From assembly GCF_005771535.1 (NCBI RefSeq), contig NZ_VANU01000002.1, positions 469,837-533,836 of the forward strand: a stretch of 64,000 nt of DNA, given 5' to 3'. Below the pieces are notes generated by a model. That model was given only the letters and a program-made list of their open reading frames with translations, ran no database searches and was not told the DNA's origin. A program made the translations under genes and the position numbers. This document shows, piece by piece, positions 1-7,841 of the stretch (its first letter is position 1; the number at the start of each line of letters is the position of its first letter). This DNA is from Arcobacter arenosus. GTDB lineage: Bacteria > Campylobacterota > Campylobacteria > Campylobacterales > Arcobacteraceae.

Positions 1-554
1 ATGAAGGTGTCGATAAATATGAAGATTATCTTCCTAATATAGTTATGACAGATTTAAAAATGCCTATTATGGGTGGATTTGAATTAATAGAAGAGTTAAA
101 AAAACGTTCAAGTAAAGCTTACACAATAATAGTATCAGCCCATACAGATACAGAACTTTTAATAGAAGCGATTAATAATGGAGTTGATAGATATATAATA
201 AAACCAGTAACAGAAGATGAACTATTTGAAGCTTTTGAAGCATATTTTAAAAAGCTTGATGAAACAACGCCTAAAGTAGTTGATTTAAATGAAACCACTA
301 AAATAGACATTGATAAACACTTAGCAATAATTAATGGTGTAGAGGTAAAACTAAATAAAAAAGAGAATCAACTTTTAACACTTCTTTGTGTTGATATGAA
401 TAAAGCAGTTTCATATGAAGAGATAGAGTATCAAATCTGGGGAAGTGATTCTATGAGTTTATCTGCTATAAGAAGTGTGGTTAGAGACCTGCGAAAAAAA
501 ATAGGAAGTGAGTTTGTTGTAAATGTTTCAGGAATTGGGTATAGGTTGAGGTGA
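1..554 (+). CDS. OmpR-family response regulator, 5' end cut by window
   Basis: The frame is open from base 3 with no start, so the N-terminus lies before the window. The receiver part keeps the phosphoacceptor Asp in the TDLKMP motif, the Ser of the IIVSAH strand and the Lys of IIKPV. The last ~85 residues form a winged-helix DNA-binding domain ending GIGYRLR, as in OmpR/PhoB proteins. It should be a transcription factor controlled by phosphorylation from a histidine kinase. No kinase is seen downstream, so the partner is probably encoded upstream of the window. An internal Met at 45 is within the receiver and is not the real start. Confidence 0.92.
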   Translation, partial: EGVDKYEDYLPNIVMTDLKMPIMGGFELIEELKKRSSKAYTIIVSAHTDTELLIEAINNGVDRYIIKPVTEDELFEAFEAYFKKLDETTPKVVDLNETTKIDIDKHLAIINGVEVKLNKKENQLLTLLCVDMNKAVSYEEIEYQIWGSDSMSLSAIRSVVRDLRKKIGSEFVVNVSGIGYRLR

Positions 555-829
555 ATTTATCTAATTAAATTGGGGTTTTAAAGTTCCAAATATTACAGGT
601 TGTTGAACTTTTATATATTATAGACATCAGTTATTCATAAGTTGATGGTTTTAGATGGGTTGGCATATCAACTAATACTTTATTACTATATAGCTCTTAT
701 TTTTAGGGTTTATTATATATCAATGTACTCAAATGACCTTTTAAAAATATATCTACATAACTTTCAAAATGCAATAATGTACTATTCAAAAAATAGGCAA
801 CTAAGTATAATTCCAAAAAAGGAGTACAA
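555..829. other. Intergenic region, no convincing gene
   Basis: These 275 bases separate the response regulator from the DUF2000 gene. A 69-codon frame beginning at a TTG (642) runs through and into the next gene, but it has no ribosome binding site, is made mostly of Tyr/Ile/Leu codons expected from AT-rich non-coding DNA, and overlaps the well-supported start at 830. I see no terminator hairpin directly after the regulator. Confidence 0.5.
806..811 (+). promoter_or_regulatory. Candidate -10 box for the DUF2000/LysE cassette
   Basis: A consensus TATAAT lies 18 bases before the ATG at 830, followed by an AAAAGGAG ribosome binding site. No clear -35 is visible, as is common in Campylobacterota sigma-70 promoters. 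Confidence 0.55.
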
Positions 830-1240
830 ATGGAATTTCAAACTAAAGTAGCAATAGTAGTTGCTGAAGACTTACAAAGTTGGCAAAAATTAAATGTAGT
901 CTCTTTTTTAACTTCTGGAATTGTGGGGCAATCTCCACAAATAATTGGAGAAATATATATAGACAAATCAGGAAAAGAATATTCTCCTTTAAGTATTCAA
1001 CCAACGATAATATTAAAAACTTCTAGAGAAAAGTTACAGACTATTCTTCAACGTGCAAAATCTAAAGAAATTACAGTTGCATTATATATCGAAGATATGT
1101 TTGCCACTGGTCACGACTCTGCCAATAGGGAAACAGTTCGTGCTTATAAAACAGAAAATCTTCCTGTGGTTGGAATTGGTATAAGAGCAGAAAAAAAGAT
1201 TGTTGATAAAGTGACTAGAGGTGCGAAACTACATGAATAG
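830..1240 (+). CDS. DUF2000 family protein
   Basis: A 136-residue protein with the features of the DUF2000 family: an N-terminal KVAIVVAEDL strand, the KLNVVSFLTSGI segment, and the C-terminal VGIGIRAEKK...DKVTRGAKLH block. The family is of unknown function; its fold is reported to resemble peptidyl-tRNA hydrolase 2, but no activity is assigned here. The start is fixed by AAAAGGAG seven bases upstream. It is followed at short distance by a small secreted ORF, a LysE-type exporter and an AraC regulator, and the four read as one cassette. Family assignment is firm, function is not known. Confidence 0.85.
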   Translation: MEFQTKVAIVVAEDLQSWQKLNVVSFLTSGIVGQSPQIIGEIYIDKSGKEYSPLSIQPTIILKTSREKLQTILQRAKSKEITVALYIEDMFATGHDSANRETVRAYKTENLPVVGIGIRAEKKIVDKVTRGAKLHE

Positions 1241-1255
1241 TAAAAGGAGTCAGTT

Positions 1256-1411
1256 ATGAGATTTATAAAACTAATGCTATTAATTTTATTTTCTTTAATA
1301 GTAATAAAAAGTTTAAGTGCAGGAAGTAGTAACCAAGCTGATAAGGGAGCTAACTCTACTTTAACAAATAGCAGTAAAGAAATATTCTTTAAATTACATT
1401 GTAATATGTAA
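1256..1411 (+). pseudogene. 51-residue secreted ORF, possible cytochrome c remnant
   Basis: This short frame has a good ribosome binding site (AAAGGAG, 6 bases before ATG) and a signal peptide (MRFIKLMLLILFSLIV, cleavage near SLSAG). The mature part is only ~28 residues and ends KEIFFKLHCNM followed at once by tandem stops TAA TAG. The ending resembles the segment just before a class I cytochrome c haem site (F-K-x-H-C-x-M-C-H), cut between the two cysteines. It may therefore be the surviving 5' end of a c-type cytochrome gene; the bases after the stop do not continue the protein in any frame I could recognise. Alternatively it is a genuine small secreted protein of unknown role. It lies between the DUF2000 and LysE genes. 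Confidence 0.45.
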
Positions 1412-1431
1412 TAGCAAAAAAAGGAAAAAAC

Positions 1432-2022
1432 ATGAATATATTATCATTTTTAATCTACTGTATTATCATCACATTTGCCCCAGGCCCTACTCATATAGTT
1501 ACTTTGTCAACTGTTCAAAACTATGGAGTAAAAAGAGCAGTTAGTTTTTGTTATGGAGCATCTATTGCTTTTGCAATTATTTTAGTATTGTCTGTTATTT
1601 TAAACTCTTTATTGGCTTCATTTACACCAAAAGCTATGCTTGTAATGGAAATAATTGGGGCAAGCTATATTTTATATTTAGCATATCAAATTTATAATAT
1701 GGATAATTCATTAAATGAGAAAAAAAATTTTGGCACTTTTAAATCTGGATTTTTAATGCAGTTTATAAATCCAAAAGTGATTCTTTTTTGCATAACAGTT
1801 TTTCCAAGTTTTATTATGCCTTATTATAGCTCTTTATCTGAGTTACTTATTTTTACTATTGTTGTTGCAAGTATAGGTTCAATGTCATTCTTTTTCTGGG
1901 TAATCTTTGGAAGCTTATTAAAGTCATTTTTGATAAAGCATAAAAGAATTACAAATACATTATTATCCCTGTTTTTAGTATATTGTGCTATTATCATATC
2001 AGGAGTTACGGAGTTTAGCTAA
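1432..2022 (+). CDS. LysE/RhtB family amino-acid exporter
   Basis: A 196-residue polytopic inner-membrane protein with about six hydrophobic segments. The N-terminal FAPGPTHIVTLST stretch matches the conserved PGP signature of the LysE/RhtB superfamily, and the length is normal for the family. Members export amino acids or related small metabolites with proton antiport; the substrate cannot be told from sequence. The ribosome binding site is AAAAAGGAAAAA before the ATG. The AraC regulator starts four bases after its stop, so the exporter is probably induced by the compound that this regulator senses. Confidence 0.87.
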   Translation: MNILSFLIYCIIITFAPGPTHIVTLSTVQNYGVKRAVSFCYGASIAFAIILVLSVILNSLLASFTPKAMLVMEIIGASYILYLAYQIYNMDNSLNEKKNFGTFKSGFLMQFINPKVILFCITVFPSFIMPYYSSLSELLIFTIVVASIGSMSFFFWVIFGSLLKSFLIKHKRITNTLLSLFLVYCAIIISGVTEFS

Positions 2023-2026
2023 AAAT

Positions 2027-2803
2027 ATGGATAAATTTATATATAAAAATAAATTAGATATTACTGTTTTATCTGCAAAAATGAGTAAATTCTCTTATAA
2101 AAAACATGCACATGAAGAATACACCTTAGGTGTTACTTTAAATGGTGTTCAACAATATAACTTAGAAGGAGTTTCTCAAACATCATATAAAAATGGTGTT
2201 ATGCTTTTTAATCCAGAACAAGTACATGATGGAAATGCAGGGAACTACAAAGATGGATTAGATTATGTTATGCTTTATATTAAACCTGATTTATTTTTAG
2301 AAGCTTTAGAAAAAAAAGATATAGTCACTTTTTCTAAACCTATTATTTATGAAGATAAATTGAAAAATGATATATTAAACCTTTCTTATTCAATATTAAA
2401 CAATAAAGACATCACTTTATGTAATGAACTATATTTAAACTTGATGAGTAATTTTACTTCAAAAGACTTCTCTTTAGAATATACAAAAGAAACAGAATTT
2501 ATAAAAAAAGCAAAAGAAATTATTTACTATAATCTTGATGAAGTTCTAGATATTGATGAAATATCTAAAGAATTAAATATTTCAAAATTCCAATTTATTA
2601 GGATTTTTAAAGCAAATACAGGAATAACTCCTTATCAATATTTTTTAAACTGTAAAATAATCCATGCAAAAAAATATTTGGATACAACAAAAGATTTATA
2701 TGGAACTGTAGTTGAGTTTGGATTTACTGACCTTTCCCATTTAAATAGGCATTTTAAAAGAGTTTATGGTGTTACAGCGTATGAATATATATCAAAGAGT
2801 TAA
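2027..2803 (+). CDS. AraC-family transcriptional regulator
   Basis: A 258-residue two-domain regulator. The N-terminal ~130 residues look like the AraC cupin sensor (HAHEEYTLGVTLNGVQ, then a PEQVHDGNAG loop). The last ~100 residues hold two helix-turn-helix motifs: LDIDEISKELNISKFQFIRIFK and the FGFTDLSHLNRHFKRVYGVT signature. An earlier ATG (1985) exists but lies inside the LysE gene and adds residues not typical of the family; the start at 2027 just after the LysE stop, with GGAG upstream, is preferred. The pairing with DUF2000 and LysE genes suggests local control of export. Confidence 0.88.
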   Translation: MDKFIYKNKLDITVLSAKMSKFSYKKHAHEEYTLGVTLNGVQQYNLEGVSQTSYKNGVMLFNPEQVHDGNAGNYKDGLDYVMLYIKPDLFLEALEKKDIVTFSKPIIYEDKLKNDILNLSYSILNNKDITLCNELYLNLMSNFTSKDFSLEYTKETEFIKKAKEIIYYNLDEVLDIDEISKELNISKFQFIRIFKANTGITPYQYFLNCKIIHAKKYLDTTKDLYGTVVEFGFTDLSHLNRHFKRVYGVTAYEYISKS

Positions 2804-3073
2804 AATAAAGAAATAACAATTAATACCACAAAAAAATCTGAGTAATCTTATCAACAACCCCTTATATTTGGAGCACAAAATACTAAAATCAATTTTCCTT
2901 GTTCCACAAAGTGTTCAAAAAATGAAAAATACAAATTCTCACATTTCTTTAAGAGATTTTGAACATAGAGTGTAGACCTTTTTTGTAATATTTTAGACCC
3001 AAACACACAAGAAGAATTAAATCACTAAATATCAAAGAAGAGCAAGATTTATTAGTGAGGTAAAAGTTATAAA
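2804..3073. other. Intergenic region with possible gene debris
   Basis: These 270 bases lie between the convergent AraC and Rof-like genes. Short open stretches interrupted by stops are present (for example around 2930-3060), which could be remnants of a decayed gene, but no protein family is recognisable. No clear terminator hairpin was found. Confidence 0.4.
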
Positions 3074-3316
3074 CTAACAAGTAGTTTGTGGCTTTTTACC
3101 ATTTACTTTTAAAATTTTATCAAGTCTTATTTCAATTCCATTATCAAGTATCATAAACTCTTCTTTATTTAATGTCCTAAAATCAATGATAAAATCCTCA
3201 ATTTCATTTTGAGAATCTCCATTTTGATATAAAATCTTTGATTTTATTTTTTTTACTGCTAAGGCTTCCAATTCATCATAAAAATAACAACTTATAGGTT
3301 TATATTTTTCATCCAT
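3074..3316 (-). CDS. rof: Rof-like Rho-binding antiterminator
   Basis: An 80-residue protein beginning MDEKYKPISCYFYDELEALA, which fits the Rof/YaeO pattern (Y-x-P-I-x-C-x-x-YD-x-LE) and keeps the closing ...IRLDKI strand. In Escherichia coli Rof binds Rho and inhibits termination; here the same role is inferred. The protein is expected to be a small acidic beta-barrel (Sm-like fold) in the cytosol. AAAGGA lies 7 bases before ATG and an extended -10 (TGGTATAAT) lies ~25 bases upstream, so it is transcribed alone. Recognition rests on the N-terminal motif and length. Confidence 0.72.
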   Translation of the reverse strand: MDEKYKPISCYFYDELEALAVKKIKSKILYQNGDSQNEIEDFIIDFRTLNKEEFMILDNGIEIRLDKILKVNGKKPQTTC

Positions 3317-3338
3317 ATTTTAATCCTTTAAAAAGAAA

Positions 3339-3347
3339 ATTATACCA
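3339..3347 (-). promoter_or_regulatory. Extended -10 promoter of the rof-like gene
   Basis: On the minus strand the sequence TGGTATAAT (TG-N-TATAAT) is 22 bases ahead of the ATG at 3316. It is a consensus extended -10 element. Confidence 0.6.
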
Positions 3348-3467
3348 CGTATAATCATTTAATAGGTTACAAAAAACAATCATTGCTAAAAGATTGAAAC
3401 TAACTAACTTCTTGAAGAGAATTACTACAAAAATTATGTTATTTTAAAAGAAAACAAAGGATTATTT

Positions 3468-4148
3468 ATGGCATGGGTTATTGGTGATGTTCATGGTTGC
3501 ATCAAGACTTTAAAAGCCTTATTAAATAAAATACCAAAAGATGACAAGGTTATATTTGTGGGTGATTTAATGGATAGAGGTCCAAACTCAAAGGAAGTTA
3601 TTCAATTAATAAAAGAAAACAATTATGATTGTGTAAGGGGAAACCATGAAGTAGCTATGTGTGATGTTATATTAGATTTATTAGCAGATAACTCTTTGGT
3701 GAAAAGTTCGTATTGGGTGAATACATGGGGCGGCATGGAGACTTTAAAAAGTTATGGAAATTGCACAAAAGAAGAAGTTATATTTGATGTACAGTGGCTT
3801 GAAAGTTTACCCTATTATATAGAATATAAAGATATTAAAAACAAAGATGGAAGATATTTAGTAGTTAGTCATTCAAGTATTGGTGATGTTTGGGAAATGA
3901 GAAACCTAGATAAAGATAGTTTTGAGTATCAAGATTTTATTGCCCAGATCACAAATAATAGAATTAATCATCCAAAAGATATAAAAGAGATTTACAATAT
4001 CCATGGGCATACACCACACAAAGAGGCTTTGATAACAGATTATTATGCCGATGCAGATACGGGAGCTTGTTATGAAAAACTAGGAAACTTAACTGCAATT
4101 GAGTTTCCAAGCTTAAGAATAATTAGTCAAGAAAATATTGATAAATAA
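3468..4148 (+). CDS. PPP-type metallophosphatase (serine/threonine phosphatase or ApaH-like)
   Basis: A 226-residue cytosolic protein with the complete calcineurin-like metal-binding signature: GDVHG at residues 6-10, GDLMDRGP about 35, RGNHE about 60, and a late HGHTPH. These ligate two metal ions and define PPP-family phosphatases. The small size matches bacterial PrpA/PrpE-like phosphoprotein phosphatases and ApaH-like enzymes; substrate (phosphoprotein or dinucleoside tetraphosphate) cannot be decided. The start is set by AAAGGA nine bases before ATG. It stands alone and converges with the nitrate reductase gene across a shared hairpin. Confidence 0.88.
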   Translation: MAWVIGDVHGCIKTLKALLNKIPKDDKVIFVGDLMDRGPNSKEVIQLIKENNYDCVRGNHEVAMCDVILDLLADNSLVKSSYWVNTWGGMETLKSYGNCTKEEVIFDVQWLESLPYYIEYKDIKNKDGRYLVVSHSSIGDVWEMRNLDKDSFEYQDFIAQITNNRINHPKDIKEIYNIHGHTPHKEALITDYYADADTGACYEKLGNLTAIEFPSLRIISQENIDK

Positions 4149-4155
4149 AAATGCT

Positions 4156-4184
4156 AAAGTAGAAAATTAAACCTTTTCTACTTT
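4156..4184. terminator. Bidirectional terminator between phosphatase and nitrate reductase
   Basis: Perfect 11-bp stem AAAGTAGAAAA / TTTTCTACTTT with a 7-base loop. The T-rich 3' arm serves the plus strand and the A-rich 5' arm gives a U tract on the minus strand. The nitrate reductase stop codon sits in the loop. Confidence 0.75.
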
Positions 4185-6155
4185 TACTGCACTATGGTTA
4201 TAATCAGGTTCAAATGATTCTTTATCACAAAGGTCATTTGTAAGATAGTTTATCTCTCTATTACTTACTGGAATAAATATACATTTTTCTCTTATATCTT
4301 TTGTAATTAAAGCCTTTGAAATAATTTCACCTCTTGTGGAACTAATTTTAATCTCTTCTCCATCAACTATTCCTAATTCCATTGCATCAATTGGATTTAT
4401 TTCACAAAAGTTTAGTTCCTTATATTTTAATAAAGTTTTTGGAAGATTGGTTTTTGTACCACTATGCCATTGGTCTCTAGTTCGTCCTGTTAAAAGAGTA
4501 AATGGGTACTTTAATGATGTTTTTTCACTAAGTAGTTTATTTTCAACAAAAAATAGGTTTGCTTTTTTATCAGGTGTTAAGAACTCTTTTTTAGCAATGA
4601 TATCTTCTCCCCAAATAAATGGTTTGGCATTTATATCATCATAATTAGCTTCATGAATATTCATATGATCACTTAATTTTGTCATCTCTTGATACTCTTC
4701 AAAAATCTCTTTAGGGGTGTTATAATTAAATGTATGACCAAATCCTAAACCTTGTGCTAGTAATTGGAAAATCTCCCAATCAGGTTTACAATCAATTGAA
4801 CTCCTTGTAAGTTTTTCTTGTTTTGTTATAGTTCTATCAAGATTTGTTTGAGTTCCCTCTTTTTCTCCCCATGGAGCAGCAGGTAGTCTTATGTGAGCAA
4901 ATTTTGCAGTCTCTGAGTTTTCATAAGCATTAATCTCAACTACCATTGGAATTTTTTTAATTAATTGTTCCATTTTATTTCTATTTGGAAGATGGTATAT
5001 TGGATCAGTATGACAAATTATCAAAATATCTAGATTAGCTTCAAGCATTTGTGTTGCAGTTAATCCAGGTTTATTATCTATTGTTTTTGTTCCCCAAAAT
5101 TTTGAAACTTTTTCAATGGAATCTTTATCAAAACCAAAATGAACAGCAAGCATAGTTGATAATCCTCCAACTTCCCTTCCTCCCATTGCATTTGGCTGAC
5201 CTGTTAGAGAAAAAGGCCCATTCCCCTCTTTAAATATTTTTCCTGTTAAAAGATGGGTATTGATTAGTGCTAGATTTTTATCAACACCTTGAACTGATTG
5301 ATTTAATCCCATCGTCCAAGCAGTGATTATATTTTCACTATTTTTATAAATCTCCCAAAACTCATCAAATTCATCTTGGCTTAGACCTGTTCTTTTTAGC
5401 ATCTTTGTAACAGGGACTCTTTTAAATTTGTTTTTTAATAATTCAAAATTGTTAACGTGTTTTTCAACAAACTCTTTATTTACTAGCTCTTCATCAATAA
5501 TTCTTTTAGATAGTAAATTAAAAAAATCAATATCACTTCCAGGTTTTATTGCTAAGTGTAAATCCGCTAATTTAGCCGTATCAGTTTCCCTTGGATCAAT
5601 AACAACTATTTGAAGCCCTTTTTTCTTTGCTTTTTTTATTCTATTATGAAATACAACATGAGCTTCTGCTGTGTTTGCTCCTGCTAATATTAAAAGGTTT
5701 GCTTTTTCAACATCTTTCATTCTAACTGGAACAAAATCTGCTCCAAAGGCTTTTTTGTGTGCAACAACAGCACTTGCCATACATGTTCTACTATTTGTAT
5801 CAATATTATTAGTTCCAATAAACCCTTTTACTAGTTTATTAGCAATATAATAATCCTCCGTTAATAGTTGCCCGGATAGATAAAACCCTATTTTATTTTT
5901 GGGCGTTTGTTTCATCTTATTAACAATTGATTCAATTGCTTTTTCCCAACTGGTTATTTTGTAATCATTATTTATATCATTTCTTATATGGGGTCTTAGA
6001 AGTCTTGATGGTGTTTCTATACTAATTAATTCACTAACACCCTTTGAACAAAGTTTTCCTTCATTTACAGGATATGTAATATCTCCAACAAGTTTATTTG
6101 TATCAAATTCTAATCCACATCCAACACCACAATATCCACAAACTGATTTAATCAT
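4167..6155 (-). CDS. Assimilatory-type nitrate reductase catalytic subunit (NarB/NasA-like)
   Basis: A 662-residue molybdopterin oxidoreductase. The N-terminus carries a [4Fe-4S] site (C6-x2-C9-x3-C13 and C36 in GKLCSKG). The SRTCMASA segment holds the Cys expected to ligand molybdenum, and the C-terminal ~110 residues are the molydopterin-dinucleotide-binding domain (LLTGRTRDQWHSGT). There is no signal peptide, so the enzyme acts in the cytosol and reduces nitrate to nitrite. The ATG at 6155 is preferred because AAGG lies 8 bases upstream; a GTG nine bases earlier would overlap that site. Divergent nrtABC genes supply nitrate. No nitrite reductase gene is in the window, and the shortness (~60-70 residues under cyanobacterial NarB) is a mild oddity. 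Confidence 0.9.
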   Translation of the reverse strand: MIKSVCGYCGVGCGLEFDTNKLVGDITYPVNEGKLCSKGVSELISIETPSRLLRPHIRNDINNDYKITSWEKAIESIVNKMKQTPKNKIGFYLSGQLLTEDYYIANKLVKGFIGTNNIDTNSRTCMASAVVAHKKAFGADFVPVRMKDVEKANLLILAGANTAEAHVVFHNRIKKAKKKGLQIVVIDPRETDTAKLADLHLAIKPGSDIDFFNLLSKRIIDEELVNKEFVEKHVNNFELLKNKFKRVPVTKMLKRTGLSQDEFDEFWEIYKNSENIITAWTMGLNQSVQGVDKNLALINTHLLTGKIFKEGNGPFSLTGQPNAMGGREVGGLSTMLAVHFGFDKDSIEKVSKFWGTKTIDNKPGLTATQMLEANLDILIICHTDPIYHLPNRNKMEQLIKKIPMVVEINAYENSETAKFAHIRLPAAPWGEKEGTQTNLDRTITKQEKLTRSSIDCKPDWEIFQLLAQGLGFGHTFNYNTPKEIFEEYQEMTKLSDHMNIHEANYDDINAKPFIWGEDIIAKKEFLTPDKKANLFFVENKLLSEKTSLKYPFTLLTGRTRDQWHSGTKTNLPKTLLKYKELNFCEINPIDAMELGIVDGEEIKISSTRGEIISKALITKDIREKCIFIPVSNREINYLTNDLCDKESFEPDYNHSAVKVEKV

Positions 6156-6285
6156 TATCTGCACCTTATAAATATATTATACATTCAATTTTCTATGGAG
6201 TTTATTATATAGTTTATTTTATGAAAAATTAAGATTTGATTGTATAAAAAATATACTTTTTTCTGCTGAATAATTGTTTATACTG

Positions 6286-6294
6286 TGTTAGAAT
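6286..6294 (+). promoter_or_regulatory. Extended -10 promoter of nrtA
   Basis: TGTTAGAAT (TG-N-TAGAAT) lies 42 bases before the nrtA ATG within the 180-base divergent region shared with the nitrate reductase gene. The region also contains several AT-rich palindromic stretches, but I could not assign a known regulator site. Confidence 0.5.
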
Positions 6295-6336
6295 TTTCAC
6301 ATCAAAACTAGATAAAGGTAAAATTAAGGAGAGTTC

Positions 6337-7716
6337 ATGTTAAAACAGGTATTAAAAATTGGTTTAGGTGTTTCAGTTGTAGCTTCTACATTATTAGCAG
6401 CACCGGAGAAAACAAAATTAAAAATTGGTTTTATTGCACTTACTGACTGTGCACCATTAGTTATTGCAAAAGAGAAAGGTTTTTTCAAAGCAGAAGGGCT
6501 TGATGTTCATGTTGCAAAAGAGGGTGGTGGATGGCCAGGTATTCAGCAAAAAGTTATCAACGGAGAGTATGATTTTTCTCACGCTTTAGCTGGTATGCCA
6601 ATTGCTGCAACTTTAGGAATCAATGGAAATGCTAACTTACAAGCACTTTTATCACTTGATTTTAACGGTAATGCAATTACTTATGGTAATGATATTATTG
6701 ATAAAATGAAAGAGTATGGACTTGAAGAGACTAAAAGACCTGTTTCAGCTGAATCACTTAAAAAATATATCGATGCAAAAAGAGCAAAAGAAGGTGATAA
6801 TTATCAACCACTTAACTTTGGTATGGTTCACCCAGTTTCTACACACAATTATGAATTGAGATATTGGATGGCTGGTTCTGGAATTAAACCAGATCAAGAT
6901 TGTACAATTAAACCATTCCCACCACCAACAATGCCATCAAATTTAATTGCAGGTAATATTGAAGGTTACTGTGTAGGTGAGCCATGGAACTCAAGAATTG
7001 TACTTAAAGGTAAAGGTTCGGCACTTGTAACTAACTATGATATTTGGAACAATAACCCAGAAAAAGTTTTACAAGCAAGAGCTGATTTTGTTGAAAAATA
7101 TCCAGAAACTACAAAAGCGGTTATGAGAGCAGTTATTAAAGCTCAAATGTGGTTAGATGAATCATGGGAAAACAGAGAAGAAGCTATTGGTTACTTAGCT
7201 CAGAAAAATTATGTAAAAGCTCCAAAAAATGTACTTAGAAAATCTATGTCAGGAACTTTCCTTTATAACAAAGGTGTAGATTCAGCAAACCCAATGTTTA
7301 ACGTTTTTGCTAACTATTATGCATCTTATCCTTTTTATTCACACGGTATGTGGTTTATTACTCAAATGTATAGATGGGGACAACTTGATAAACCAGTTGA
7401 TATGAAAGCAACTATTGAAAAAGTTTATAGACCTGATTTATTTGAAGAAGTTGCAAAAGAGGTTGGATATACATTACCACCAAGTGCTTGGAAAAAAGAT
7501 GGTGTTGATGAATACAATAAGTTTATTGATGGAAAAGTTTGGGATCCAAATAAAGCTGTAGATTATATCTATGATTTTGAAGTTCAAAATTCTTTAGTAT
7601 CAAAAGAAGATTTAGCAGCTGCAAATAAGTGGTCTGTTGAAACTAAACAACCTGCATATGTTTGTCCTTATGGACCAGCAGGATGTGCTGATGAAAAATA
7701 TGTAACTAAAAAATAG
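6337..7716 (+). CDS. nrtA: ABC nitrate-binding protein, NrtA/CmpA family
   Basis: A 459-residue periplasmic solute-binding protein. A signal peptide (hydrophobic residues ~5-21, cleavage after LLA) precedes [18 protein letters not shown], the hallmark opening of NrtA/CmpA proteins. Further family marks are [24 protein letters not shown], and the C-terminal [18 protein letters not shown] ending (here [11 protein letters not shown]). It binds nitrate and delivers it to the NrtB/NrtC transporter. AAGGAGAG precedes the ATG. A strong hairpin follows the stop, which probably keeps NrtA in excess over its membrane partners, as usual for binding proteins. Confidence 0.93.
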   Translation: MLKQVLKIGLGVSVVASTLLAAPEKTKLKIGFIALTDCAPLVIAKEKGFFKAEGLDVHVAKEGGGWPGIQQKVINGEYDFSHALAGMPIAATLGINGNANLQALLSLDFNGNAITYGNDIIDKMKEYGLEETKRPVSAESLKKYIDAKRAKEGDNYQPLNFGMVHPVSTHNYELRYWMAGSGIKPDQDCTIKPFPPPTMPSNLIAGNIEGYCVGEPWNSRIVLKGKGSALVTNYDIWNNNPEKVLQARADFVEKYPETTKAVMRAVIKAQMWLDESWENREEAIGYLAQKNYVKAPKNVLRKSMSGTFLYNKGVDSANPMFNVFANYYASYPFYSHGMWFITQMYRWGQLDKPVDMKATIEKVYRPDLFEEVAKEVGYTLPPSAWKKDGVDEYNKFIDGKVWDPNKAVDYIYDFEVQNSLVSKEDLAAANKWSVETKQPAYVCPYGPAGCADEKYVTKK

Positions 7717-7723
7717 TAATTAA

Positions 7724-7757
7724 AAAAGACAAAATCCCTTTAGGGGTCTTGTCTTTT
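7724..7757 (+). terminator. Hairpin terminator after nrtA, overlapping a competing structure
   Basis: Stem AAAAGACAA / TTGTCTTTT (9 bp) continues past one mismatch into 5 further pairs around a TTTA loop, and ends in TTTT. It sits 8 bases after the nrtA stop. Its 3' arm (7749-7757) is wholly contained in the 5' arm of a second, longer hairpin (7747-7768 with 7798-7819), so the two cannot coexist. Confidence 0.7.
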
Positions 7758-7819
7758 ATAATGCTTAGTCATCTCTTCTCCTACGCAATTTGTCAGGCTA
7801 AGCATTATAAAGGACAAGA
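7747..7819 (+). promoter_or_regulatory. 22-bp stem-loop between nrtA and nrtB (candidate antiterminator or processing site)
   Basis: Bases 7747-7768 pair with 7798-7819 over 22 positions with a single G-U pair, enclosing a 29-base loop. Formation would dismantle the terminator immediately upstream. It may be an antiterminator, an RNase III type processing site setting nrtA:nrtBC ratios, or a palindromic repeat element; its loop shares short motifs with an intergenic palindrome at 23890-23962. Confidence 0.6.
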
Positions 7820-7841
7820 GATTAATTAAGAAGGTAAATTT

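Noticed and set aside
642..851. 69-codon open frame ahead of the DUF2000 gene
   Set aside because: TTG start without ribosome binding site, composition of random AT-rich DNA, and overlap with the well-supported start at 830.
2804..3073. Decayed transposase or mobile-element remnant
   Set aside because: Short interrupted frames only; no terminal repeats, no recognisable transposase motif.
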